From the NCBI RefSeq assembly GCF_001293125.1, contig NZ_CP009312.1, positions 1,029,447-1,093,446 of the forward strand: a DNA stretch of 64,000 nt. The letters are read 5' to 3'. The position numbers and the translations under genes are program-made. This DNA is from Lawsonella clevelandensis. Its GTDB lineage: Bacteria; Actinomycetota; Actinomycetes; Mycobacteriales; Mycobacteriaceae. The notes under the pieces are model-generated. The model was not told where the DNA came from, did no database searches, and was given only the letters and a program-made list of their open reading frames with translations. Positions 36,277 through 44,673 of the stretch are shown here, piece after piece; the stretch's first letter is position 1; each line of letters starts with the position of its first letter.

Positions 36277-37500
36277 CTACCCCCGTACTTTGGGCCGTGC
36301 CCAATTCTTCATGATCGGCTTATCCACATAGGTGTAGATGAGTCCAGACACCACCACGGACACCACAAACGCCAGTGCACTAAAGCCCAGCCACCCGGCC
36401 CAACCGTAGCTCTTGCCACCAATGAAGGTGTGTGTCACCCACACCATCACCGGATACTGCACCATATAGAAGGCGAAAGACACATTACCCAGCCACACAT
36501 TCGCCTTGCTGCCTAGGAAGACAGTCCTGCCCTCCACGTCCCGGCGCGCCAATGTAGCAATGCACAAGGCGGTAGGCAGCAGGAACAGTACCGACATCTT
36601 GAAGTTGATGGGCACAAACCAGGTGGCGGCGTAGGACGCAGCCAGCAGCAAGGCCGGCCACCAGATCCTGGTATTGCGCCACCAGCCGGACAGCACTAGC
36701 TTGCAGGCCAGCACACCCAGCCAGAACTCGCCAAAGCGGGCCAGCGGGAAGTAGTAGCTCAGCCAGTAGCTGGGGTAGTAGGCGATGTGCTCGCGCTGGA
36801 ACCAGCTGGGGTCCGAGTTGGCAGGGTAGAAGGGGCTGGTGGTGGTGTCCAGAATACGCACCGAGAAAGCGTTGTGGATACCCTTCGGACCATCCGTAAA
36901 GAGGTAGAAGCAGACGTGCATCACCACCAGTGCTACCAGGATGCTGGCGAAGGCAATGAGTAGTTGTTTATTCGTCCGTAGCTTCTCCACCAGCGGTTTC
37001 AGTAAGGGGAAGGAGAAGTAGAAGAGCATCTCTGAGCACAGCGACCACGCCGGCACATTCAGTGCACCCAGATACGTCCACTGCGGGTTCCAGGTGTGGA
37101 CCAGCAGTACCTCCGGCAGCCAGGTGATGAGCCGGCTGAATGGCACCGCCACCAGTGTCATCAGTATGAGGGTGGAGAGCCAGTGGGTGGGGAAGATTTT
37201 GAGGATGCGGCGGCGGTAGAAGAGGAGGGGGGTGTCGTCGCTGCGGGAGGAGTAGTAGATGATGAACCCGGACAGCAGGAAGAAGAAGGTGACGCCCAGC
37301 GATCCCAACTGCATGGGGATGGCTTTGTGGAGGGTAACGAAGGCTTCCGTCCGCTGGAAGGGGTAGACGGGGAGGAAGATGACGCAGTGCAGAATGAACA
37401 CTGCCAGCGCGGCATACCAGCGGGCGCCCGTGAGGGAGGGGAGGGCAGGGCGGCGTGCGCCGGGCGCGAATAGGGGCGTGGCTGGTTGCATAGCGCTCAT
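36277..37500 (-). CDS. Membrane acyltransferase, family 3
   Basis: This protein of about 407 residues has roughly ten membrane helices and belongs to the acyltransferase-3 family, which transfers acyl groups to sugars or other envelope molecules. It begins with the typical pattern LTGARWYAALAVFILHC, including the conserved Arg and His, and continues with GVTFFFLLSGFIIYYS and RRRILKIFPTHWLS. The ATG at 37500 is preferred over a GTG at 37524, which lies inside a hairpin; a further ATG at 37491 is possible. The last bases lie close to the truncated pirin on the same strand. The acceptor is unknown. Confidence 0.85.
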   Translation of the reverse strand: MSAMQPATPLFAPGARRPALPSLTGARWYAALAVFILHCVIFLPVYPFQRTEAFVTLHKAIPMQLGSLGVTFFFLLSGFIIYYSSRSDDTPLLFYRRRILKIFPTHWLSTLILMTLVAVPFSRLITWLPEVLLVHTWNPQWTYLGALNVPAWSLCSEMLFYFSFPLLKPLVEKLRTNKQLLIAFASILVALVVMHVCFYLFTDGPKGIHNAFSVRILDTTTSPFYPANSDPSWFQREHIAYYPSYWLSYYFPLARFGEFWLGVLACKLVLSGWWRNTRIWWPALLLAASYAATWFVPINFKMSVLFLLPTALCIATLARRDVEGRTVFLGSKANVWLGNVSFAFYMVQYPVMVWVTHTFIGGKSYGWAGWLGFSALAFVVSVVVSGLIYTYVDKPIMKNWARPKVRG

Positions 37501-37520
37501 CCTACCGGTGGCCTGCGGAT

Positions 37521-37560
37521 ACACGAAAGCTCTTCCGGGCAGATGGAAGAGCTTTCGTGT
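37521..37560. terminator. Strong hairpin between ferritin and acyltransferase
   Basis: Perfect 16-base arms (37521-37536 and 37545-37560) enclose an 8-base loop. It lies about 140 bases downstream of the ferritin stop and just upstream of the acyltransferase start. It could end ferritin transcription or block the acyltransferase ribosome binding site; there is no U-run. Confidence 0.6.
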
Positions 37561-37699
37561 ATTCCGTGAGGACGATGGCGCAGCTGGTGAATGTCACAGT
37601 GGTGTGGCATACCGGTGTGCGGTGTGGTGGGGCGCCGTGGCGGGCTAGAGGCCACGAGCGGTAGGCTGCCGTGCCGGTGGTGATAAGCGCGGGTAGGGG

Positions 37700-38203
37700 T
37701 TAGTTGGTGGCGCTGCCGGCGATTTCGCGGGCGACCCAGTTTTCCACCTCGAAGACGGTGGCACCTTTGGATTCGACGATGGTGAGGAGACGGTTGAAGT
37801 AGGCCTCTTCTTCGAGCTGCTCGTCAACGAACTTCTTAATGAAGGATTCGCCGGGGAAGTCGTAGGAGTCGCGGGCGACGCGGGCGAGCTTGTCGATCTT
37901 GGCGGTGACGAACTGTTCCTGCTTGAGGGCTTCGCGGACCGGCTCGACGATGCCGTCGAAGTCGTTGCGGACGGCTGGGACGGCGGGAACGTCGGGCTTG
38001 ATGTTGGCGTCTTGCAGATACTGGATCATCTGCATGGCGTGGTCGTATTCCTCGTCGGCGTGGGTTTTGAAGACGCCGGCCATTTGGGGCATGTCGAGGT
38101 TATCATAGTGGATGAACATGGCCAGGTACTGGTTGGAAGAGGCCAGTTCGTGTTCGATCTGCTCTTGCAGCAGCTTGTGGAATTCAGAGTTAGCTTTGGT
38201 CAT
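37700..38203 (-). CDS. ftn: Ferritin
   Basis: This 167-residue non-haem ferritin oxidises ferrous iron and stores it as a mineral inside a 24-subunit shell. The four-helix bundle shows the ferroxidase ligands in EQIEHELASSNQY and HADEEYDHA, with further Glu/Gln residues in DEQLEEEAYF. Size and composition match BfrB-like ferritins of Mycobacteriales rather than bacterioferritin. The ATG at 38203 begins MTKANSEFHKLLQEQ, as in relatives; the four extra codons upstream are unlikely. A DtxR/IdeR-like box 37 bases upstream suggests iron-dependent activation, as known for bfrB in M. tuberculosis. Confidence 0.93.
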   Translation of the reverse strand: MTKANSEFHKLLQEQIEHELASSNQYLAMFIHYDNLDMPQMAGVFKTHADEEYDHAMQMIQYLQDANIKPDVPAVPAVRNDFDGIVEPVREALKQEQFVTAKIDKLARVARDSYDFPGESFIKKFVDEQLEEEAYFNRLLTIVESKGATVFEVENWVAREIAGSATN

Positions 38204-38239
38204 ACCCCTATACAACCCTTTCCCTTATCTTTTTACAAG

Positions 38240-38258
38240 CAATGTAAGGCTAAACTTA
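38240..38258. promoter_or_regulatory. DtxR/IdeR-like box upstream of ferritin
   Basis: CAATGTAAGGCTAAACTTA matches about 13 of 19 consensus positions, with the core AAGGCTAA well kept. It sits 37 bases before the ferritin start and 228 bases before the SDR start. Confidence 0.5.
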
Positions 38259-38326
38259 TAACTAGTGGTAGAGCTTTCACTAGCAGAGATAGGGGGACGA
38301 GTCCCGCGGAAATCGTCGACAGCGAC

Positions 38327-38398
38327 AACGACAGCGCTAACACCAACGACAGCGCTAACACCAACGACAGCGCTAACACCAACGACAGCGCCAGCGCT
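38327..38398. repeat. 18-base minisatellite upstream of the SDR gene
   Basis: Three perfect copies of AACGACAGCGCTAACACC (38327-38344, 38345-38362, 38363-38380) are followed by a partial fourth copy. The block lies about 90 bases before the SDR start. All three plus-strand frames stay open across it, and in the SDR frame it would read NDSANT repeatedly, but no start codon in that frame lies nearby. Confidence 0.9.
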
Positions 38399-38485
38399 AA
38401 CGACAGCAACAACTACAGCGTTAGCGAAATCTACAGAGAAAAGAAGGGGAGTAACGCATTGCAGAGCGGAACCGATAAAGAGGGT

Positions 38486-39286
38486 ATGACACAAAAAACC
38501 GTATTTGTTTCTGGTGCCGGACGTGGCATCGGCCGCGACATCGCTGAGCGATTCGCCAAGGAAGGCTACCTTGTCGGTGCCTACACCCGCTCGGGACATT
38601 TCGAGTGGGGCCAGAATGATCCCAACGTTGTGCAAGGCAAAATGGACTCCTCAGATCCTGAGGACTACAAGCGCGCCATTGAAGACTTCATGAAGCACAC
38701 CGATGGCCGCCTCGACATTCTCATCAATAATGCCGGCGTCGCCGTCATCGGTGAATTTGAAACCCAGAAGTTCGAAGACGAAAAGCGCCTCTTCGACGTC
38801 AACGTTATGGGCTACATCAACGGCATCCACGCCGCCCTGCCCTACCTCAAGAACACCCCCGGTGCCCAGATCGTCAACATCTCCTCCGCCGCCTCCTTCG
38901 TCGGCACTCCGGACCTGGCCGTCTACTCCGCCGCCAAGTTCGCCATCCGTGGCCTCACCGAAGCCCTCGATATTGAATTCATGAAGTATGGCATCCGCAT
39001 CATCGATGTGAACCCGCTCTTCGTCAAGACCGACATGGTGGAGAAGGAACTCGAAAAGGGCTACACCATCCCCATCCTCAAAACCCTCGGCCTCAAGCTC
39101 ACCGTCAGCGACGTTACCGACGTCGTATGGACCGCCACTCGCCCAGAGAAGCAGAAGAGTTCGCGTCTCCACTGGGCCGTTGGCAAACAGGCCCGCGCCC
39201 TCAGCCACCAACACTTCCTGCCCAACGCTGCGCCGCGCGCCCTCACCCGTGCCATGGCAAAGCGTAACGCTAAAAAGGGCCACTAA
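38486..39286 (+). CDS. Short-chain dehydrogenase/reductase (SDR)
   Basis: This 266-residue NAD(P)-dependent oxidoreductase has the classical SDR Rossmann fold. The nucleotide-binding motif is GAGRGIG (about 10-16), followed by NNAG, the catalytic Ser in NISSAAS and the YxxxK motif YSAAK. The C-terminal part (VKTDMVEKELEKGY) suits a classical SDR acting on a lipid-like or steroid-like alcohol or ketone, but the substrate cannot be told. The ATG at 38486 has GAGGG just before it; the open frame further upstream through the minisatellite lacks a start codon. The gene ends in a strong terminator. Confidence 0.88.
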   Translation: MTQKTVFVSGAGRGIGRDIAERFAKEGYLVGAYTRSGHFEWGQNDPNVVQGKMDSSDPEDYKRAIEDFMKHTDGRLDILINNAGVAVIGEFETQKFEDEKRLFDVNVMGYINGIHAALPYLKNTPGAQIVNISSAASFVGTPDLAVYSAAKFAIRGLTEALDIEFMKYGIRIIDVNPLFVKTDMVEKELEKGYTIPILKTLGLKLTVSDVTDVVWTATRPEKQKSSRLHWAVGKQARALSHQHFLPNAAPRALTRAMAKRNAKKGH

Positions 39287-39316
39287 GAGTTGAAACCTCG
39301 TTCGTAACAAATATTC

Positions 39317-39355
39317 TTCACCCCCTCAGCCGCTATCCCTGGCTGAGGGGGTGAA
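39317..39355 (+). terminator. Terminator after the SDR gene
   Basis: Perfect 15-base GC-rich arms (39317-39331 and 39341-39355) enclose a 9-base loop, 30 bases past the stop codon. No T-run follows. Confidence 0.8.
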
Positions 39356-39500
39356 TGCAACTGACGGTAACCTCCATAACACATTCTGGACAAAAGATTA
39401 ATATGAGCTAATAAAGCACATCTCCCTAAACCTGTGCTCTTGTTAACGCAGCACGCGGTGATGCCGCTTTCCCACTATTCACAGAGATAGGACTACTCCC

Positions 39501-40625
39501 ATGCGGAATCGCATTCTCTCCGGCGCACTTGCCATGGTGTCCGTAGCTGCCATCAGCTTTGGTACCGTCAGCACTGCCGCCGCCGCACCCTCATACACCC
39601 CGTACCCGCATCAGCTTCACGGTATGGTGGCGTCCAACGCCAAGGTGACGGACGGCTACTTCACCTCCGCCAGCTCCACGCACCCCAAGATCTACTACAA
39701 GTACAACACCGTGGCGAAGCCCAAGGCCGCCATCGTCGTTGTCCACGGTCTGGCAGAACACTCCGGGCGCTACGACTATCTCACCTACCGCCTTAACCTT
39801 GCTGGTTTCTCCGTCTATCGCATGGACCATCGCGGCCACGGTAAGTCTGCCGAACCCTACACCAAGACCCAAAAGGGCAATGTCAACTCCTTCGACTACC
39901 TCATTGACGACATCCACCATGTTCTCATGACCGCCAAGGCCCAGAATAAGGGCAAGAAGGTCTTCGTTCTCGGCCATTCCATGGGTGCCTTCGCCACCCA
40001 GATGCTAGAAACTAAGTACCCTAACGATATGGACGGCACCATCACTAACGGTGGTGGCATCGGTTGGAACCCCTACGGTAAGAACACTTTGCAGCCCAAA
40101 GTCATTACCCCCAAGGGTTTGCCGGCAGCGAACACTAAGCTGGATCCCACCATCTCCGAAAAGCTCCCCCTCTCCAGCATCCTCGGCTTCAAGGGTGTGC
40201 TGCCTTCCGTGCTAACCGAGGAGCAGACCCGTAAGGCCGAATCTGCTAGCCCGGATGCTCTCGCCAAGATTGAGATCCCGAACAGCCTCGCCTCCGGCGT
40301 CTGCTCCGACCCCAAGGTCACCGAGGACTACCAGAAGGACCCACTGAACGCCAAGAGCTTCAGCGCCTCCACCGCCGTACAGATGATCGACGGCATCATC
40401 TATGCCACCTACAACGCCAAGGCCTACACCCGCCCCACCCTCATCATGCACGGCCAGAAGGATGGCCTCGTGCCCTCCGCGCTGTCCGTCAACTGGGCTA
40501 ACGCCATTGGTTCCAAGGACAAGGAATTCGTGTTCTGGGCAGGCCTCATGCACGAAACCATGAACGAAGTAGTGCGCGACCAGGTGATCGACTACGTCAT
40601 CAACTGGGTGAATCGCCACCTCTAA
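39501..40625 (+). CDS. Exported alpha/beta hydrolase, monoacylglycerol-lipase-like
   Basis: This 374-residue protein has a signal peptide (about 1-29, ending TAAAAPS) and an alpha/beta-hydrolase domain of the serine aminopeptidase/monoglyceride lipase type. Motifs are VVHGLAEHSGRYDYL (oxyanion region), MDHRGHGKS, the nucleophile elbow GHSMGAF, the acid HGQKDGLVP and the His in LMHETMNE. It probably releases fatty acids from monoacylglycerols or lysophospholipids outside the cell. A fragment of a second copy lies at 42848-42919. The gene stands alone, with an AT-rich upstream region and a terminator downstream. Confidence 0.88.
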   Translation: MRNRILSGALAMVSVAAISFGTVSTAAAAPSYTPYPHQLHGMVASNAKVTDGYFTSASSTHPKIYYKYNTVAKPKAAIVVVHGLAEHSGRYDYLTYRLNLAGFSVYRMDHRGHGKSAEPYTKTQKGNVNSFDYLIDDIHHVLMTAKAQNKGKKVFVLGHSMGAFATQMLETKYPNDMDGTITNGGGIGWNPYGKNTLQPKVITPKGLPAANTKLDPTISEKLPLSSILGFKGVLPSVLTEEQTRKAESASPDALAKIEIPNSLASGVCSDPKVTEDYQKDPLNAKSFSASTAVQMIDGIIYATYNAKAYTRPTLIMHGQKDGLVPSALSVNWANAIGSKDKEFVFWAGLMHETMNEVVRDQVIDYVINWVNRHL

Positions 40626-40976
40626 ACCCGCCGACGGGACCCGTCGCCTTCTCCTCTGGTGGCGGACCTGCCCCCGATGCGCTAACCGCATAACGTCACT
40701 ACTGCCCCGGTTCGTCAGAATCGGGGCAGTAGTCTATCTACAAAGTATTACTACAGTGACGGCGTTCCGAGAACTTCTGAACACCCATTTTGAACAGTTA
40801 TATTGGACGGTTGACCTTATAAAAATGCAGTTCAGAAGGTTATAAACAGATGAACAACACAAAAAATACTGTCGCAAACCTTTAACGAAAAAGTCCCCTA
40901 GATCTACACTTGCAACGTATATCTCTGGTGTATACACCCCTTAACGCTCCCCACCTCTCCCGAAAGGAAAGCGCCC
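40626..40976. other. Intergenic region between the lipase and the unknown exported protein
   Basis: This 351-base gap contains the lipase terminator (40698) and then an AT-rich stretch (40735-40925) that likely carries the promoter of the next gene. A 12-base palindrome, GGTGTATACACC (40927-40938), lies 39 bases before the GTG start and may be an operator. No gene is visible. Confidence 0.5.
40698..40733 (+). terminator. Terminator after the lipase gene
   Basis: Perfect 12-base arms (40698-40709 and 40722-40733) enclose a 12-base loop, about 70 bases past the stop codon. Confidence 0.8.
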
Positions 40977-42749
40977 GTGTCCCGCTGCGCCACGACAATC
41001 GTGTCTTTGGTGACAGCAGTAGCACTCGCAGCCCCTGCAGTAACTGCCCCGGCTCCCGCCGCAGCCACTACCGCACCCGCACTCCAATCCAGCGCCGCTG
41101 CGCAGAATGCCTACTGCGAAACATCCGACGACCTCACCCTCGGCGGAATATTTAACCTCACCGTCGACGCCCTCTCCGGCACCTTTGCTGGCAACCCTGA
41201 ACAACAACAAAAGTTCGAGGACAACGCCCGCACATACGGTGCCAAGCTCGGTAACGTGGAGATCAATCGACTCCTCGTCAACACTCCCTCCTCCCAAATC
41301 GGTGGACCCTCCCGCGAGGTAGACGACCACGTCGTCAACCTCGTCGTCAGCACCATCATGAAGGGCCACAACAACGGGTGGAATGACACCATCCAGCTGA
41401 AGAACATCACCCTCAACGAAGCCATCGAAAGCGTCCTCACCCTCCTCTACTTCGGCGGCATCCCCGTCGAACTATGGGGAAAGGTCATGCCCGACGTCCT
41501 CACCGTCAGCTTCCTCCACATCTTCAGCGTCTCCCCACTCACCATCCCCAAACTCACCGCCAAGTACGCCCCCACAGCCATTCAAAAAATCGGCGGATTC
41601 GTACAGGAACAACTCCAGAACCGGTGCATCAACACCAAGCCCTCCGGTTCCACCCCGCACGTCTACAACCACAACCCCAAGCCCATCAAGAACCCCAACA
41701 CGTTCCCCGGAAAGCAAGCCACCGACATCCAAAAGATTGTTGACGGCCTCAGCGTAGCCAGCGAAACCTGCCGGCCGCTCAGCGAATACACCCTCCGCGA
41801 AATCTCCACCGAGGTCATCGACGGCATGGGCAAGCAAGTACGCCCCGAATTCCAGGGCCTCTTCAGCCTCGCCACCAAGGTCTACCTCGACCAACTCAAC
41901 ACCATCAAGGTCAACAAGGGCACCATCCCCATGCGATCCGACCAGGTTGGCGGCATAATCGAACTCATCGACGATCCCACCGTTACCTATGTCTTCACCG
42001 TCGCCACCTCCCCCTTCGACGGGCGAGCCTGGCAGTGGATGCCCGCCGGTAACCTCACAGTCGAAAACGGCATGAACATCTACACGCTCACCGCCGACAT
42101 CGCCGAGAAAATCACCTCCATCATGTGGAAACTCCTTGTACAAGGCCTGGGCGACAAAACTATCACTGCCGCTGTACAGCTGGTCGTACCCGCCTTCAAG
42201 GACATCGCCTGCTACCCCACCCAAATTCCCGGTAAAGTCGCCGGTGCAGTCGCCGGTAAAGTCGCCGGTGCGGTGGGCGGTTCTGTCGTTCCCATCGTCG
42301 GCAGCTTCATCGCTGACAAACTCGTCAGCACCATCGTGGAGAAGCAGTTCAGCCCCATTACCACCATCTGCGGCATAATCTACAGCATCATCGGTGGCCC
42401 CGAATGGGAGCTCAACCTCGTCCCCAACGTTGTCCCGCTACTCTTCTTCTACCCCGATTACATCCACCCGGTGGTTCATGGAGTCACCCGCTCCCTCTGC
42501 CTCACCCGGGATGCTGGCAAGCCCACCAAGTGGCGTCGCAGCCCTGACATGATCGAAGAGGATGCCAACCTCGCTGAACAACGCGGCACCTATACCCTTC
42601 CTGCCGACATGTACTTCCAGGTACCCGTCGTCGGATGGACTATTCCTCGCCCCCTCAAACGCGAGGAAAAGTGGAAGAAACACGACAAGGACGTCCCTCA
42701 ACGTCCCCGCATCTTCGATAATCCCCAGGCACAACCCGCCAAGAACTAG
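40977..42749 (+). CDS. Exported protein of unknown function
   Basis: I do not recognise this 590-residue protein. It starts at a GTG with AAAGGAA seven bases upstream and has an Ala-rich signal peptide (about 1-30). The mature part holds several conserved-looking Cys residues (YCETSDD, NRCIN, ETCRPL, DIACYP, TTICGI, SLCLT), which could form disulphide bonds outside the cell. Hydrophobic stretches occur near residues 155-190 and around 425-450, where GKVAGAVAGKVAGAVGGSVVP looks like an amphipathic or membrane-inserting helix, with another near GIIYSIIGG. The C-terminus is basic and Pro-rich (KREEKWKKHDKDVPQRPR). It may sit in or on the envelope, but no enzyme motif is visible. Confidence 0.8.
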   Translation: MSRCATTIVSLVTAVALAAPAVTAPAPAAATTAPALQSSAAAQNAYCETSDDLTLGGIFNLTVDALSGTFAGNPEQQQKFEDNARTYGAKLGNVEINRLLVNTPSSQIGGPSREVDDHVVNLVVSTIMKGHNNGWNDTIQLKNITLNEAIESVLTLLYFGGIPVELWGKVMPDVLTVSFLHIFSVSPLTIPKLTAKYAPTAIQKIGGFVQEQLQNRCINTKPSGSTPHVYNHNPKPIKNPNTFPGKQATDIQKIVDGLSVASETCRPLSEYTLREISTEVIDGMGKQVRPEFQGLFSLATKVYLDQLNTIKVNKGTIPMRSDQVGGIIELIDDPTVTYVFTVATSPFDGRAWQWMPAGNLTVENGMNIYTLTADIAEKITSIMWKLLVQGLGDKTITAAVQLVVPAFKDIACYPTQIPGKVAGAVAGKVAGAVGGSVVPIVGSFIADKLVSTIVEKQFSPITTICGIIYSIIGGPEWELNLVPNVVPLLFFYPDYIHPVVHGVTRSLCLTRDAGKPTKWRRSPDMIEEDANLAEQRGTYTLPADMYFQVPVVGWTIPRPLKREEKWKKHDKDVPQRPRIFDNPQAQPAKN

Positions 42750-42797
42750 CGAAAATCTTAGGGTTGCCACACCCTGGAAGTACGTACGCTGACGCCC

Positions 42798-42832
42798 AAA
42801 CCGCCCTCCCCTACCCGTCAGGAGGGCGGTTT
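42798..42832 (+). terminator. Rho-independent terminator after the unknown exported protein
   Basis: Perfect 12-base arms (AAACCGCCCTCC, 42798-42809, and its complement at 42821-42832) enclose an 11-base loop; the 3' arm ends in TTT followed by CT. Confidence 0.85.
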
Positions 42833-42847
42833 CTGGGTATCCTGCCC

Positions 42848-42919
42848 ACCGAGGACTACCAGAAGGATCCTCTCAACACGAAAAACTTCAGAGCCTCCAC
42901 CGCTCAACACCCCTCATAA
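42848..42919 (+). pseudogene. Fragment of a second monoacylglycerol-lipase-like gene
   Basis: The translation TEDYQKDPLNTKNFRASTA matches TEDYQKDPLNAKSFSASTA of the intact lipase (residues about 274-292) at 16 of 19 positions, with about 84% base identity over 57 bases. A stop codon follows five codons later. Neither the region before nor after shows the rest of the gene. This is the remains of a deleted or broken paralogue about 2.5 kb downstream of the intact copy. Confidence 0.8.
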
Positions 42920-43081
42920 TAAAAACTCCATAAACATACCCACTCCGCCGCTTCCGCGTCGGTTCGTAGCTACGTGAGAAGCATTGGGCTGCTGAATAAA
43001 AAGTATGACAAGGGGAATACACCTACAAAAAGTTTTCTCAGTAGCTTGGCAGAAAGAGACAGTTACCTTAGTGTCCAAAAC

Positions 43082-44509
43082 GTGACTTCTTATACCCGCA
43101 GGCATTTCCTCACCGGTGCCGGAGCAACTCTTCTTTCCGCTGCACTTCCCGCTTTCGGAGAGACTCCAGCCTCCGCCACCACCATTAACGACGCTGCTCT
43201 GCCACCCGCACCTGTCGCGCATGCGAACCCTCCTGTGGCGAGCACGACAGCACCTGACGAAGCCTACACCGTCACCGATCTCGAAATACCAACGGTCACC
43301 CCCACCTCCATCACCTTTTCTTGGAGCGTCTACCGCACCCCCCACACCCCACATCTTTTCCCCAATGAACGGCGTGCTTCCGACGCCGAAGTGTGGCTCT
43401 CTGACAAAACCACCGGACCGCTCACCCGCGTGCACCAGTCCTACTCGCGAACCGGTCTACACTTCGTTACCATCACTGGGCTTCGCCCGAACACCACCTA
43501 CCGGTTTGAGTGTCGTTCCCTCGGTAGGGTGGCTACCCCCGGGCTCTGGTTCACCATCCGCAACAAAGAGCCAGAAACCCAAGGCAAGGTTCACACCTTG
43601 TCCCGCCCTGGTGGACGCTACCTACATTCCATGGCTATCTCCAACGACATTCATCTCGGTAAAAAAGGTCACTCCGTCACCACAGAACCTTGGCCCGAAG
43701 CGATGATCATGGGGATGCTCTCCGATGTTAAACGTCGCGGCATCGACCGCATCTATATCAACGGAGACCTCTGCGACAACGGTAGCCTTGCTGAAGCCAG
43801 ACGCCTCAAAGAACTCTTGGACACCTTTGGTCAGTACCACAAAAACTACTTCCTTACCCGTGGAAATCACGACGGTTATGCTGCTCTCACCGATCCCCTC
43901 AACTACTCGCAGGATAAAGACCCCATTGCGGCAGTCTTCCCCCATCTTGCCCCGCAACACGCCTGGATAGTACGCGACCACGGGTTCCGTGTTCTCGGTA
44001 TCGACACTTCCTACCCAGGGCTTACCGGCGGACACATCACCAGCCAGCAGTTCACCCAGATTGAAAAACTGCTCGCAGCAGATCCCTACCGCCCCACCAT
44101 CGTCATGGCGCACCACCCCGTTACCGAAGCAGCCGCTCGCTCCGATATGCGCCCCAATATTGTGAATGCAAAAGACGCCCTCCAGCTTCAACAGCTCTTC
44201 CAGAAGGCTCCAGGTGTATTTTTCATGGCAGCAGGGCACACTCACCGCGCCCACCGCGATGCCCCTGATCTCCCAGGCGGCCCACAGTTCGCCCAGCTCG
44301 GCGCAGCAGGCCCCTATCCAGGCGGGTATGCCATTCTAGACTTCTATGAAGGCGGCTACACCGTCACATTCCACCGCACCGCTACCGCCACCGCCCTCGC
44401 TCAAACTGCTTTCAACCGCTACAAGAGCGGCTACGAAAAATACGGCGAGCACAGCGTCGGTCTCCTCGCTGACCGCTGCTTCACAGTGAAACGAACGCTC
44501 ACAAACTAA
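43082..44509 (+). CDS. Tat-exported calcineurin-like metallophosphoesterase
   Basis: This protein of 475 residues begins at a GTG and carries a Tat signal (TRRHFLTGAG, then a hydrophobic run). An N-terminal fibronectin-like domain as in purple acid phosphatases (about 60-175) ends near ITGLRPNTTYRFEC. The metallophosphoesterase domain has all the metal-binding motifs: NDIHLG, NGDLCDNG, RGNHDG, MAHHPV and GHTHRAH. It likely hydrolyses phosphomonoesters or diesters outside the cell. The open frame extends to a GTG at 42974, but that extension lacks a ribosome binding site and would bury the Tat motif about 40 residues in. The chosen start also lacks a clear Shine-Dalgarno, so it may be leaderless. 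Confidence 0.83.
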   Translation: MTSYTRRHFLTGAGATLLSAALPAFGETPASATTINDAALPPAPVAHANPPVASTTAPDEAYTVTDLEIPTVTPTSITFSWSVYRTPHTPHLFPNERRASDAEVWLSDKTTGPLTRVHQSYSRTGLHFVTITGLRPNTTYRFECRSLGRVATPGLWFTIRNKEPETQGKVHTLSRPGGRYLHSMAISNDIHLGKKGHSVTTEPWPEAMIMGMLSDVKRRGIDRIYINGDLCDNGSLAEARRLKELLDTFGQYHKNYFLTRGNHDGYAALTDPLNYSQDKDPIAAVFPHLAPQHAWIVRDHGFRVLGIDTSYPGLTGGHITSQQFTQIEKLLAADPYRPTIVMAHHPVTEAAARSDMRPNIVNAKDALQLQQLFQKAPGVFFMAAGHTHRAHRDAPDLPGGPQFAQLGAAGPYPGGYAILDFYEGGYTVTFHRTATATALAQTAFNRYKSGYEKYGEHSVGLLADRCFTVKRTLTN

Positions 44510-44673
44510 GAAAGAGACAAGACAACACTAAAAACTACGCGAAAAAACTAGTGTGTCTAAAAACAATGCCGGTTTCCCATTCAAGGCGTCTCAGCTGCCC
44601 GTATAGTTTCCGTTAGTGGCTCATTAACCGAGCAGGCTTTTCCCCTACTCTCACACAAAGGTTGTGATATCGC

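Noticed and set aside
38327-38398. CRISPR array.
   Set aside because: The repeats are contiguous 18-base units without spacers, so this is a minisatellite; no cas genes are present.
38012-38485. Upstream extension of the SDR frame through the minisatellite and opposite ferritin.
   Set aside because: No in-frame start codon with a ribosome binding site lies near, and the first part is antisense to ferritin. The ATG at 38486 matches the SDR fold start.
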